A stretch of DNA of 64,000 nt from Armatimonadota bacterium (GTDB lineage Bacteria > Armatimonadota > Fimbriimonadia > Fimbriimonadales > Fimbriimonadaceae): positions 62,001 through 126,000 of the forward strand of contig JAEURN010000008.1 in assembly GCA_016789105.1 (NCBI GenBank), read 5' to 3'. Below the pieces are notes generated by a model. It was not told the DNA's origin. It worked only from the letters and a program-made list of their open reading frames with translations, and did no database searches. Below are positions 43,292-51,110 of the stretch, piece by piece; within the stretch, counting starts at the first letter, position 1; every line of letters starts with the position of its first letter. A program made the position numbers and the translations under genes.

Positions 43292-43900
43292 ATGGCGGCA
43301 TTGGCCCAGGCGTGGAGCGAGACCCTCCCAGAAATCATGAACCGGGTAACCGGGGTGGGTGTGTGGACGGCGCTGAAATCTTCCGTGCCGGTTGCACTTG
43401 AAGATGATTCGCTCGTCTTGGGCGTCCCTTCTTCAGACAGCGAACTGATCGGCCACCTCAAACTCCCTCAAGTCCGCAATGCCGTCGAAAGCCTGATGGG
43501 CCACCGGCTCAACATGCGGGTCAACCTCGTAGTCATCAACGGCACCGCCGAAGCCGATTGGGAGACCGAGAAACGCCGCCAAATGGAACGGCGAAAGCTC
43601 CAGGATCAGGCGTTGGCCCGGCAAAAGGCCGAAGTGGCCGCCGGCAAAAGCTGGGACACGGTTTATGACCAACTCAGCCGCGCCTATTCCGCTTTGCCCA
43701 ACCGCTCGCTCCCCCAAAACCGCGCCAAATACTTCAACGAAGCGGTCGAGATCGTCGCCCAATCCTTGTTGGACACGCCAATCAACGACGACTTGGCCGA
43801 GCGCAACTATGCCAGGTGCCTGGAGCGCATCGCGCAATACACCGAGCTCCCCAGCACGTTTGTGGCCCTCCGCGTCCTCGACCGATCCTTCACCGGATGA
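43292..43900 (+). CDS. protein with DnaA domain I-like N-terminus
   Basis: A 202-residue cytoplasmic protein. Residues 1-80 (LAQAWSETLPEIMNR, WTALKSSVPVALEDDSLVL, GVPSSDSELIGHLKLPQV) resemble DnaA domain I, the interaction domain of the replication initiator (and of related proteins), by their W-L pattern and the LVLGVP strand. The rest (residues 95-200) is helical and unassigned; there is no AAA+ ATPase. CATAAT ends seven bases before the ATG. Its stop overlaps the next gene (ATGA). Confidence 0.55.
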   Translation: MAALAQAWSETLPEIMNRVTGVGVWTALKSSVPVALEDDSLVLGVPSSDSELIGHLKLPQVRNAVESLMGHRLNMRVNLVVINGTAEADWETEKRRQMERRKLQDQALARQKAEVAAGKSWDTVYDQLSRAYSALPNRSLPQNRAKYFNEAVEIVAQSLLDTPINDDLAERNYARCLERIAQYTELPSTFVALRVLDRSFTG

Positions 43901-44688
43901 CCGCGACGGCCATTGTTCTGGGGTCGGGCACCAGCAACGGCGTGCCGTCCCTTGGCAAGGCCTATCCCGAACGGTTTTTGGCAAATCCAAAAAACCACCG
44001 CACCCGGCCCAGCCTGTTGCTGCAAGGGCCCGGCGGCAACATCCTAATCGATTGCGCGCCGGAAATGCGGCTGCAGCTGTTGCGCGAAGGAATCATGGAT
44101 CTCCAGGCGGTCGTCATCACCCACACCCACGCGGATCACGTGATGGGGATGGACGATGTACGCGCCTTTTGCCAAAAATATGGGCGGGCCATGCCCGTCT
44201 ACACCTCCCCGGATTACCAAGAGGACATCAAAAGGATTTTCCATTACGCGTTCCAGGAGTTCCCGGCCGGCATTTGGGTGCCCCGATTCGAACTCCGCGA
44301 CGTTCCGCCTTTCATCCACGAAGCCGGGCTTTCCGTTGAAACCCTTTGGGTTGAGCATGGCCCCATCCCCTGCCTGGCTGTGCGCGTAGGGGACTTTGCT
44401 TATGTCACCGATGTCAGCCACATCCCCGAAAACGTTAGGCCACGGCTGACCGGGCTCAAAACGCTCATCCTCGATGCAGTCCGGATTAAGCCCCACCCCA
44501 ACCACTTCCATTTTGAAAAAGCGATGGAGGTGGCGGCCGGCCTGGCGGCCGAGACCACATTTTTCACCCACTTGTCGGACGATTACGACCACGACGAGAG
44601 CGAATCCCAACTGCCGCCCAACATCCGACTGGCTTACGATGGGCTCAAAATCAAAATTGGCTGTCAACTCGGCAACTGCGAAAGCTGA
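43897..44688 (+). CDS. metallo-beta-lactamase-fold hydrolase
   Basis: A 263-residue cytoplasmic MBL-fold enzyme, closest in style to PhnP-like phosphodiesterases. The zinc motif THTHADHVMGMDD lies at residues 75-87, with the later HFHFEKAMEV and THLSDDYDHD histidines. IVLGSGTSNGVP is the first strand-loop. Substrate unknown. The ATG at 43897 overlaps the TGA of the DnaA-like gene by four bases, so the two are translationally coupled. Confidence 0.85.
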   Translation: MTATAIVLGSGTSNGVPSLGKAYPERFLANPKNHRTRPSLLLQGPGGNILIDCAPEMRLQLLREGIMDLQAVVITHTHADHVMGMDDVRAFCQKYGRAMPVYTSPDYQEDIKRIFHYAFQEFPAGIWVPRFELRDVPPFIHEAGLSVETLWVEHGPIPCLAVRVGDFAYVTDVSHIPENVRPRLTGLKTLILDAVRIKPHPNHFHFEKAMEVAAGLAAETTFFTHLSDDYDHDESESQLPPNIRLAYDGLKIKIGCQLGNCES

Positions 44689-44768
44689 AGCAATTTTTCA
44701 ACTTCCCCTCTAGTTCCAAAGACCTTCTGCCAGTATCAATACTGTGAGGATCGCGGATTGCGCACCCA

Positions 44769-45038
44769 TTGGGGGACAGGTTGCCTAAACTTCTTGGCGG
44801 CCTGTTTGCGTTCGCTGCCCTCAGCGTCTGCATCCTAAACCGAATCGATCCATGGACGGCCACCGTCCGTGGATTGTTGGCCTTTGCCGCCGGGCACATT
44901 GCCGGATCGATCTGGGAAGGACTCTTTGGAGCCCCTGCCGGCAAAGTGATCGAAGCCGATGCATTGGACGTGCAGAGTCGGCAAGAAGCCGATCCCGCCG
45001 ATGGCGGAGACCAGGTTGGAGAGGAAACCGCAGCATAA
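44769..45038 (+). CDS. small membrane protein, unknown function
   Basis: An 89-residue protein with two hydrophobic segments (LLGGLFAFAALSVCIL and GLLAFAAGHIAGSIWEGLFG) and an acidic C-terminal tail (DALDVQSRQEADPADGGDQVGEE). The TTG at 44769 or at 44781 may be the start; both give plausible membrane proteins. It lies 21 bases before a sigma factor, which suggests a membrane component of the same regulatory unit, such as an anti-sigma-like partner, but nothing in the sequence proves that. Confidence 0.5.
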   Translation: MGDRLPKLLGGLFAFAALSVCILNRIDPWTATVRGLLAFAAGHIAGSIWEGLFGAPAGKVIEADALDVQSRQEADPADGGDQVGEETAA

Positions 45039-45059
45039 GACTGGAGAACCCGCAGAGTC

Positions 45060-45842
45060 ATGGCCCTTTCACCGGAAACGTTGCAACGCACTTGGATCGA
45101 ATACAAGGTCTACAAAAGCCAGGATGCCCGGGTCGAGCTGATCAACCATTACAGCTACCTGGTCAAGATCACCTCGGGCCGGCTGGTCACCAGCGTCCCT
45201 CAAGGGTTGGATCGCGACGACCTGGTTTCGGCCGGCGTGATCGGCCTCATCAAAGCCGTCGACCAATACGACCCGACCCGCGACGTCAAGTTTGAAACGT
45301 ATGCCATCGCCCTCATCCGTGGCGCCATCTTGGAAATGCTCCGGGACGAGGACTGGGTGCCCCGGTCGATTCGCGAAAAGCTCAAAGCCCTCGACAAAGC
45401 GCAAAAGGAATTGGAAAAGGAATACGGCCGCCCCGCTTCGCAACGGGAGCTCTCCAACTTCATGGGCATGAGTGAGCAAGAAGTCAGCGACTTGCTGGTC
45501 CGCGTCGGCAAAACCAACGTCTACAGCTTGGACGACGTCGTCGGCGGATCCAGCGACGGCGACGACCACATCCACTTTATCGAAATGATCGTCGACGGGG
45601 ACGCCGACACCGAAGGACAGATGGACGGAAAGGAACTCCGCCGCGTGATGTCCGCAGGAGTCGACCGGCTCCCGGAACGGGAACGGCTCGTCATCGCCCT
45701 CTACTACTTCGAAGGTTTGACCTTCAAAGAAATTGGCAAGGTGTTGGGGGTCAGCGAAAGCCGGGTCTACCAACTCCACACGCAGGCAATGGGGCGCTTG
45801 CGCAACTTCCTCAAGGACGAAGGCATCCCGCACGTGGCGTAA
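45060..45842 (+). CDS. FliA/WhiG-family RNA polymerase sigma factor
   Basis: A group 3 sigma-70 factor, 260 residues. Region 2 covers residues 20-95 (DARVELINHYSYLVKITSGRL, DLVSAGVIGLIKAVDQYDP, FETYAIALIRGAILEMLRDEDW), region 3 follows (VPRSIREKLKALDKA, PASQRELSNFMGMSEQEVSDL), and region 4 is LPERERLVIALYYFEGLTFKEIGKVLGVSESRVYQLHTQA. It recognises promoters for motility or development in other bacteria. There is no flagellar gene nearby. A small gene with a ribosome site follows 22 bases downstream. Confidence 0.93.
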   Translation: MALSPETLQRTWIEYKVYKSQDARVELINHYSYLVKITSGRLVTSVPQGLDRDDLVSAGVIGLIKAVDQYDPTRDVKFETYAIALIRGAILEMLRDEDWVPRSIREKLKALDKAQKELEKEYGRPASQRELSNFMGMSEQEVSDLLVRVGKTNVYSLDDVVGGSSDGDDHIHFIEMIVDGDADTEGQMDGKELRRVMSAGVDRLPERERLVIALYYFEGLTFKEIGKVLGVSESRVYQLHTQAMGRLRNFLKDEGIPHVA

Positions 45843-45852
45843 CTAGCACGCC

Positions 45853-45857
45853 GGAGG
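45853..45857 (+). promoter_or_regulatory. Shine-Dalgarno sequence GGAGG
   Basis: GGAGG lies seven bases before the ATG at 45865. It supports the reality of the small downstream gene, in a region where many genes lack ribosome sites. Confidence 0.6.
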
Positions 45858-45864
45858 CCCAGCA

Positions 45865-46092
45865 ATGGGCGATATCCGAGAAGTCAACCGTACCCAACGA
45901 ATAGAAACGCGGATCCTACCGGCCTCACCTGACCGGCGGAAAGAACGGGATAGCCACCCGGGGCACAGCGGCCACCAGCAAACGGCCGACGCCGTGGAAC
46001 TCCATGAAACCGAACTGGATGGCGATGCGGAAAACTTGAACCAAACACCGCCCCAAACCGACGACTCCTACGGTCTCGATATCTCTGCCTGA
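45865..46092 (+). CDS. small hydrophilic protein next to the sigma factor
   Basis: A 75-residue charged protein (RKERDSHPGHSGHQQTADAVELHETELDGDAENL) with no membrane segment and many Asp/Glu/His/Gln. It is 22 bases after the sigma factor stop and has its own Shine-Dalgarno sequence, so it is probably co-transcribed. A role as a sigma regulator would be typical of this position but the sequence does not show it. Family unknown. Confidence 0.5.
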   Translation: MGDIREVNRTQRIETRILPASPDRRKERDSHPGHSGHQQTADAVELHETELDGDAENLNQTPPQTDDSYGLDISA

Positions 46093-46180
46093 CGATATGG
46101 CACACTTTTTGCGGTTCAGGCGTTGAACCACAGGCACAGGGTTGTTCACCCGGTGCCAAAACCTGTCGGAAAACCACACC

Positions 46181-47227
46181 ATGAAAACATCCCATGTCGT
46201 TGCGGCTGCAGCGGCCGCCGCCCTTTTGATGGCGACGGCTGGCTGCGGAGAATCATCAAAGGGCTTCGCCACCATCAACGGAGTTCCGATCACCAACAAA
46301 GAGCTGATCGAATACCTTGAAACCAAGCCGACTGTCCGCGCCGTTGTCAACGGGCAACAGGTCACGGTCAACGTCCAAGACACCCTGGCCTTCCAAGCTT
46401 TGCAAGACCTGATGGTGCGCAAGCTCATGCTTCAATTGGCCAAATCCGAGGGCGTTATGCCGTCATCCAAAGACGTGGAAGAACGCATCAAGCTGATGAC
46501 CGAGGTCGAACCCACCTACATCAAGCAGATGCAGCTCTTGGGGCTTTCTATGCAAGGGATCCGCGACCGCGTGCTCGTCGACCTGGCCCAACAAAACATC
46601 CTCTCCAAAGGCATCACGGTGTCGGATGCAGAAGTCGACGAATTCATTAAAGCCAACCCGCAACAGTTTGAAGAGCCCGCCAAGGCCGACATGCTTTGGA
46701 TCTTGGTGCCCACCTCCGAAAAACCGGCCGTTGATGCGGCCATCGGGACCGGTGAAAAGTTCGGCGACATCGCGGCAAAGTTCAGCAAGGACAAATATGC
46801 CAAGCAATACGGCGGCAAATATGAACCCGAACGGTTTCCGGCCGGCGTACCCCTCACCGGCCTATCCGGAACCCTGAAAGCCTCGATCGAAAAAACACAA
46901 TCTGGCAAAGCCACCGATTGGATCGATGTCCCGAGCAGCCAAGCCGGAGTCCCCGATATGTCGGCCAAGTTCTACATCGTCCGCAAAACCGAGGCCCGCA
47001 AGATCGAAATTACGGCGGCCCGCAAAAAGCTGCTCAAGGCCGCCATCCAAGCCGACCGGGGCAAGCAAACCAAGGACATTCAAGAAAAACTTTCGGAACT
47101 CCTGAAAAAAGCGAAAATCGATGTGAGCGACGAGACACTCAAGCCTATGTGGGAACGGTTTGAAACCCAGCTGAAGGAACAAGCGGATCAAACCCAAGTT
47201 CCGACCGGCGGACAATCCGGCAACTGA
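46181..47227 (+). CDS. PpiC/SurA-type lipoprotein chaperone
   Basis: A 348-residue exported peptidyl-prolyl isomerase/chaperone. The signal peptide ends in a lipobox TAGC at residue 18. The N-terminal domain (FATINGVPITNKELIEYLE, then LRKLMLQLAKSEGVMPSSKDVEERI) is SurA-like. Residues about 160-260 are parvulin-like with AAKFSKDKYAKQYGGKYEPERFPAG and the C-terminal helix NRIQ-type. It should help outer-membrane or secreted proteins fold. ATG at 46181 gives the signal peptide. A terminator follows. Confidence 0.85.
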   Translation: MKTSHVVAAAAAAALLMATAGCGESSKGFATINGVPITNKELIEYLETKPTVRAVVNGQQVTVNVQDTLAFQALQDLMVRKLMLQLAKSEGVMPSSKDVEERIKLMTEVEPTYIKQMQLLGLSMQGIRDRVLVDLAQQNILSKGITVSDAEVDEFIKANPQQFEEPAKADMLWILVPTSEKPAVDAAIGTGEKFGDIAAKFSKDKYAKQYGGKYEPERFPAGVPLTGLSGTLKASIEKTQSGKATDWIDVPSSQAGVPDMSAKFYIVRKTEARKIEITAARKKLLKAAIQADRGKQTKDIQEKLSELLKKAKIDVSDETLKPMWERFETQLKEQADQTQVPTGGQSGN

Positions 47228-47255
47228 CGGCCCCGCCCGACAGGCACCAGAGAAC

Positions 47256-47291
47256 AAAAAAGCCTCCCAAGGTCACTTGGGAGGCTTTTTC
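47256..47291. terminator. bidirectional intrinsic terminator
   Basis: AGCCTCCCAAG and CTTGGGAGGCT form an 11-bp stem with a 4-base loop, flanked by A residues on the left and TTTTT on the right. It lies between two converging genes and can end both transcripts. Confidence 0.85.
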
Positions 47292-47308
47292 GCCTGACTG
47301 GCCGGCTG

Positions 47309-47620
47309 TTAGGCCGAAAAAGCCCGCAAGTCGCTGGCTAATTGGATAATGCTCGGCTCGTCGAACTCACCGGTTTCGACGAACGTGTGCAAGTCGCCTT
47401 CGATCCCGGCAAAATCCGGACCTTCCCATTTGCCAAGCGGCATTTCGGGGCTGTCTAGCTTGACCAACGTGACCCGGAACGAGCCTTTGTGCGCGCACCC
47501 ATCGCACCACTTGACACCCTTCACTCTCAAGTCGTGGATGGATGTGAAAACGCCGATAACACAGGATTCGCCCGATTCGGCGACCTGCTCAGTGACCCAA
47601 TACAACCTGCGAAACTTCAT
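47309..47620 (-). CDS. small protein, unknown function
   Basis: A 103-residue cytoplasmic protein with a Cys pair (KWCDGCAHKGSF, CxxC) and an acidic C-terminal half (PDFAGIEGDLHTFVETGEFDEPSI). There is no signal peptide or known domain. It is probably a metal-binding or regulatory protein, an inference from the CxxC only. It is 45 bases after speE on the same strand and may be cotranscribed. Confidence 0.55.
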   Translation of the reverse strand: MKFRRLYWVTEQVAESGESCVIGVFTSIHDLRVKGVKWCDGCAHKGSFRVTLVKLDSPEMPLGKWEGPDFAGIEGDLHTFVETGEFDEPSIIQLASDLRAFSA

Positions 47621-47665
47621 TGTCCCAATTGCCTCTGTGCAACCGTCGGAGTCTACCAGCGGCGG

Positions 47666-48607
47666 TCAGGCGTCCCAGATGAACGGCTCAGCATCGGTGA
47701 GCACGCGGCCATGCTGTTCAATCGCCGTGAGCATGTATTCGGGCAACGTGAACATCGCATTGTGGAACCTTGGCGTGTAATACCGGTTTTCAACCCCGCG
47801 GGCCGCTAGCCTTTCGGCAACCATCTCGGGGGTCAGGTCCAAGGGGTCATGTTTTTTGCTGGCCAGGATGAATCCCCACGGCATTTGGAAGGTTGTGACG
47901 AGCCCGTAGTAACCTCGCACCACCGGGAAATGCTCCTTGAGCGACTCCAAGGTTTTGTGGACGCACGCGAAGCAGTAAGGGTAGGTCTCGTTGCAAGCGC
48001 CGGATTGCAAGACAAACACGCCGTCCTCGCTCAGCGCGGCCGCCACGTGTTCGAAGTATTCCTTGGTGTACAGGTACAGCGCGGGGCCGCCTTCGATCGG
48101 GCCGGGCAAATCGCTGAGGATGACGTCGTAACCTTCGCCCTTGTGGTCTTCTACCCATTTGCGGGCATCTTGATGGACAAGCTTGGTGCGGGGGTCGTCA
48201 AACGATCCCCGGTGCCATTCCGGCATGTGGATTTTGACCATGTCGATCAGCTCTTCGTCCAGGTCGACCATCGTCGCCGATCCCACCGTGTTGTGGCTGA
48301 GCGCATGGGCCAACGTGCTGCCTTCGCCCCCGCCGCACACCAGAACCTTTTTAGGGTTCGGGTGCAAAGTCATGGCGGGCTGGACCATGCTCTCGTGATA
48401 CACATACTCGTCCAATAGGCTCGACTGGATCTTGTAATCCAGGAACAGGGTTTTGCCGAAAGTCGGCATGTCGACGATCTGGTACTGCTGGTACTTGGTG
48501 CGGCCTTCCACCAAAAACCGATCGACGGAGAAAAACCAGGTCACGGCATCCGTGTGGGTTTCGGCAATGAACATCCCGGTGCTTTGGGAAAACAGGCGAT
48601 CCGACAT
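47666..48607 (-). CDS. speE: polyamine aminopropyltransferase (spermidine synthase)
   Basis: A 313-residue enzyme transferring the aminopropyl group from decarboxylated S-adenosylmethionine to putrescine or a related amine. The Rossmann site is LVCGGGEGSTLAHALSH, with the acidic residues DLDEELIDMVK and ILSDLPGPIEGGPALYLYTKEYF. The latter replaces the DPxGP-type loop and resembles Thermus-type SpeE, which uses agmatine; substrate specificity is uncertain. S-adenosylmethionine decarboxylase (speD) is present about 1.6 kb away. An inverted repeat lies directly before the start. Confidence 0.92.
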   Translation of the reverse strand: MSDRLFSQSTGMFIAETHTDAVTWFFSVDRFLVEGRTKYQQYQIVDMPTFGKTLFLDYKIQSSLLDEYVYHESMVQPAMTLHPNPKKVLVCGGGEGSTLAHALSHNTVGSATMVDLDEELIDMVKIHMPEWHRGSFDDPRTKLVHQDARKWVEDHKGEGYDVILSDLPGPIEGGPALYLYTKEYFEHVAAALSEDGVFVLQSGACNETYPYCFACVHKTLESLKEHFPVVRGYYGLVTTFQMPWGFILASKKHDPLDLTPEMVAERLAARGVENRYYTPRFHNAMFTLPEYMLTAIEQHGRVLTDAEPFIWDA

Positions 48608-48638
48608 TTTTCAAAATCCATGCTACCTATTTGAAAAA
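48607..48638. repeat. inverted repeat in the speE leader
   Basis: TTTTTCAAA (48607-48615) and TTTGAAAAA (48630-48638) are 9-bp arms with a 14-base spacer. In the speE transcript the hairpin would end at the start codon and could hide it. Confidence 0.45.
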
Positions 48639-48700
48639 CACCGGCGAAGTCCGGTACGGATCTGGCGTAGAGACAAGCAGGCGAGCTTGGCTATGGGACC

Positions 48701-48718
48701 TATGGGAACGTTCCCATA
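48701..48718. promoter_or_regulatory. 18-bp perfect palindrome, candidate operator
   Basis: TATGGGAACGTTCCCATA is a perfect palindrome in the 170-base gap between the divergent genes speE and 48778. A partial copy, CTATGGGAC, precedes it by a few bases. This is the shape of a dimeric repressor site; the cognate regulator is unknown. Confidence 0.5.
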
Positions 48719-48777
48719 CGGCAACGGAGCGTCTCATTCGAGTAGTCTAAAAAAATTGCTTTTGGCGTGATATTAAC

Positions 48778-49734
48778 ATGAACGAGAAACTGAACGGCTT
48801 GGTCAGCCATTCCGGTTGGGACGAGATCACCGGAGAACTCGCAACCTACAGAGACCACCTTAAACTCCTTGGCGCTCAGGCTTTCCAAGCCGAAGACCCA
48901 CGGCTTGTTGAACGGCTCACCGATCAATGGCGGGAAGTTGAACAAGTTATTTTGGCGATCAAAGACACGCGCAACAAGATTGCGAAACTTGCCGCAACCG
49001 CGCCAAACGAAGTCTCCAGCACCCCGCTCTCAAAGGAAGAACGGGTGGAGATCGTCACCAAACAAATCGACGACGCGCTCAACCTCACGGACGAACTCTT
49101 TGGCATGGACACTTGGCAACAAGCCGACACCTGCCGCTGCAAAGCCAACGTCTGCGACCTGCGCGCCTTGCTCATTCAAGCCTTGTCGCTCGAGCTGGAA
49201 ACCAACGAGATCGCCGATGCGCTCCGCGACCTCAAGGATCGGTTTGAAGAAGAGAACCCCGATATCCCCTTTTACGGGTTCAGCATGCGGCGACAACATC
49301 CGCCCGAAGTGTGGAGCCAGCTCGGCGAGGCCTACCGCCTGATGGGTACCGCCGCCGAATCGTTGGAATGGGTCGAAAAAGCCGAAGGGCTTGACTCCGA
49401 TGCCCTCCGAGACCTCGTCATCTCCGTCTCCTCGGTCGAAACCTGGCTCTACCGCCTGTTTGGAGACTACGACCTGAAAGTCGGCGACGACCAACAACGG
49501 GCCTTCAACGCCCGAGTCAGAGCCCTCTCGGAAGGGCAGTTCTATGTGCCCTGGTGGAATATGGACCCCAGCGCCAAAGTCGAAACCTGGCAGATTGCCG
49601 AAGCGGCCAAAAGGCTCCCCCAAGTATTTGAGGCCACCAAGGAAATCTTCGCCAACCCGACCCTGAGTGCCGAGCGGGCGGCCTTGACCGACGCCATGGG
49701 AGAGGCCACCACGACCTCCCGACGACGGAAATAG
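48778..49734 (+). CDS. helical cytoplasmic protein, unknown function
   Basis: A 318-residue protein, highly charged and predicted helical, with a TxCRCKANVC segment (Cys near residues 120-130) that could bind metal. Two short helical repeats resemble TPR units (EVWSQLGEAYRLMGTAAESLEWVEKAEGL). No signal peptide or known domain. It is followed by a strong terminator. A palindrome and the speE leader lie upstream, so it may share regulation with polyamine synthesis. Confidence 0.65.
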   Translation: MNEKLNGLVSHSGWDEITGELATYRDHLKLLGAQAFQAEDPRLVERLTDQWREVEQVILAIKDTRNKIAKLAATAPNEVSSTPLSKEERVEIVTKQIDDALNLTDELFGMDTWQQADTCRCKANVCDLRALLIQALSLELETNEIADALRDLKDRFEEENPDIPFYGFSMRRQHPPEVWSQLGEAYRLMGTAAESLEWVEKAEGLDSDALRDLVISVSSVETWLYRLFGDYDLKVGDDQQRAFNARVRALSEGQFYVPWWNMDPSAKVETWQIAEAAKRLPQVFEATKEIFANPTLSAERAALTDAMGEATTTSRRRK

Positions 49735-49748
49735 AGTTCATAGTCATG

Positions 49749-49788
49749 AAAAATCGGTGAATTCCGTACGGATTTCACCGATTTTTTT
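49749..49788 (+). terminator. intrinsic terminator
   Basis: AAAAATCGGTGAA and TTCACCGATTTTT form a 13-bp stem, ending in TTTTTTT. It lies 15 bases after the stop at 49734. Confidence 0.8.
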
Positions 49789-49816
49789 GGTCTTGACTGG
49801 CTGGCGTCCGCTCCAC

Positions 49817-49822
49817 TATCAT
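49817..49822 (+). promoter_or_regulatory. -10 element TATCAT, leaderless type
   Basis: TATCAT ends seven bases before the ATG at 49830, just downstream of a terminator. Confidence 0.45.
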
Positions 49823-49829
49823 AAAACAA

Positions 49830-50177
49830 ATGGGGCAGGGGAAAAGGCCGGTCAGGAACGCAGCCGAGTTGTCAGACCGTGGCATGTCCGTCCGGCCCTG
49901 TCCGGTCGGAACCGGCGTCGTCATCGTCCAACAGGTGCCGGGGGGCCAACCCTTCACCATCCACTTGACCTTGCCCGAGGCGAAAGAACTCGCTTCCCAA
50001 TTAGTCGACGCCGTGCGGGAGGTTCGCCAGGGCATGGGCGGGCTAAAAACCGCCCGCTCACTTTATGCCGAAGGGAAGCGGCTGGATGAAATCGCCCACG
50101 CCCTGAACATGACGGTTGATGAAGTCAAGCACGAACTGGCCGCGTGCAAAATCCTCAAAGACCTCGACGGGCTTTAG
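49830..50177 (+). CDS. small protein with helix-turn-helix-like C-terminus
   Basis: A 115-residue cytoplasmic protein. The N-terminal half is a short strand-rich region (VIVQQVPGGQPFTIHLTLPEAKELA); the C-terminal part (ARSLYAEGKRLDEIAHALNMTVDEVKHELAACK) looks like a helix-turn-helix. This may make it a DNA-binding or adaptor protein, but no family is recognised. It overlaps the convergent speD gene by four bases. Confidence 0.6.
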   Translation: MGQGKRPVRNAAELSDRGMSVRPCPVGTGVVIVQQVPGGQPFTIHLTLPEAKELASQLVDAVREVRQGMGGLKTARSLYAEGKRLDEIAHALNMTVDEVKHELAACKILKDLDGL

Positions 50178-50785
50178 CCAGCCGGTTGCACGTCGCCTTG
50201 CAATCCCCGCCGCACGACCAAAAATTTCATCCGTTGCGGTTGGAACTGGGTGCGGAGCTCTTCAATCGCCCGGTCCACGTAGATCGTGCCACCGCAATAG
50301 AACAAGTCCACTGCCGCATAACCGTGCTCGGGCCACGTGTGAATCGTGTAGTGCGATTCTTGGATGATGACCGCGCCGCTGACCCCATAGGGCTTGAACT
50401 CGTGGAACGAATCGGTGACGACGGTTGCTTCGCTAGCCACGGCCGCGTCGCGCATGGCTTTTCCCACCGTGTTTTCCAACTCCAACGATTTCGGGTCGCA
50501 CCCGAACAGTTCGATGAGGATGTGGCTTCCCAAGGATGGTTCTTCGCCTTTCAGCCGGGGCAGCCCATCCGGATCGCGTTGGATCCAATCTTCAAACGCG
50601 CGGACGTCATTGCTGTGGATCAAGGCCCAGCCGGCGTCGTTATCAATGAGGGGTGGGGCCGCCGCCGCCACTTTGGGCCGAGCGAACATCTGCCGGATCC
50701 GGCCCAAGAGCGGTTTTTTCCGATCCGCGAACGGGATCGCCACCGCTAAAGCGATGGGAATTGCGAGCGCAATGGTTTCGTACAA
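50174..50785 (-). CDS. speD: S-adenosylmethionine decarboxylase with N-terminal membrane anchor
   Basis: Makes the aminopropyl donor for polyamine synthesis. The cleavage and pyruvoyl site is QESHYTIHTWPEHG: Ser144 becomes pyruvoyl, with His149 and Cys164 nearby. The bacterial core starts at LGSHILIELFGCDP; before it are 85 extra residues with a transmembrane helix (LAIPIALAVAIPF, residues 7-19). TTG at 50785 is preceded by AGGAAACACGA, a plausible ribosome site. An ATG at 50917 would add 44 low-quality residues. Core residues indicate full function. Confidence 0.88.
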   Translation of the reverse strand: MYETIALAIPIALAVAIPFADRKKPLLGRIRQMFARPKVAAAAPPLIDNDAGWALIHSNDVRAFEDWIQRDPDGLPRLKGEEPSLGSHILIELFGCDPKSLELENTVGKAMRDAAVASEATVVTDSFHEFKPYGVSGAVIIQESHYTIHTWPEHGYAAVDLFYCGGTIYVDRAIEELRTQFQPQRMKFLVVRRGLQGDVQPAG

Positions 50786-51110
50786 TCGTGTTTCCTGTGG
50801 ATTTGCCTTGCCTATGCGGCACTGACAAGCAGGCCGCGCCGACCGAACAGAAAAGGCAAGGCCCTGCAAGCCGTTCGTGAAGCCCGACAGAAAACGGAAC
50901 CCCGGACGATAACGCACCAGTTCCGGCCCCTGTTCCCCACTCGATTAAGCGGAGATGGCCCTTACCTTTTGGCGTCGCGTTCGGCAAGCCGATTGCTAAC
51001 GCTCTTTTGAGATGATACCGGGTTGTGGAAAACCAACAACACGGTCCCGCCTCTGATTTTGTTAGATGCAAATTCGGGGCCAGATGGCGGACCGGTGGGA
51101 CTAAAGAAGC
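50786..51110. other. non-coding stretch between speD and an ABC transporter gene
   Basis: About 325 bases. I see no tRNA, terminator or recognised riboswitch on either strand, and the only frames are shadows or a possible 44-residue extension of speD. The S-adenosylmethionine riboswitch consensus was looked for and not found. Confidence 0.6.

Noticed and set aside
50786-51110. Possible S-adenosylmethionine riboswitch in the speD leader
   Set aside because: I could not find the conserved SAM-I core or its kink-turn and pseudoknot bases.
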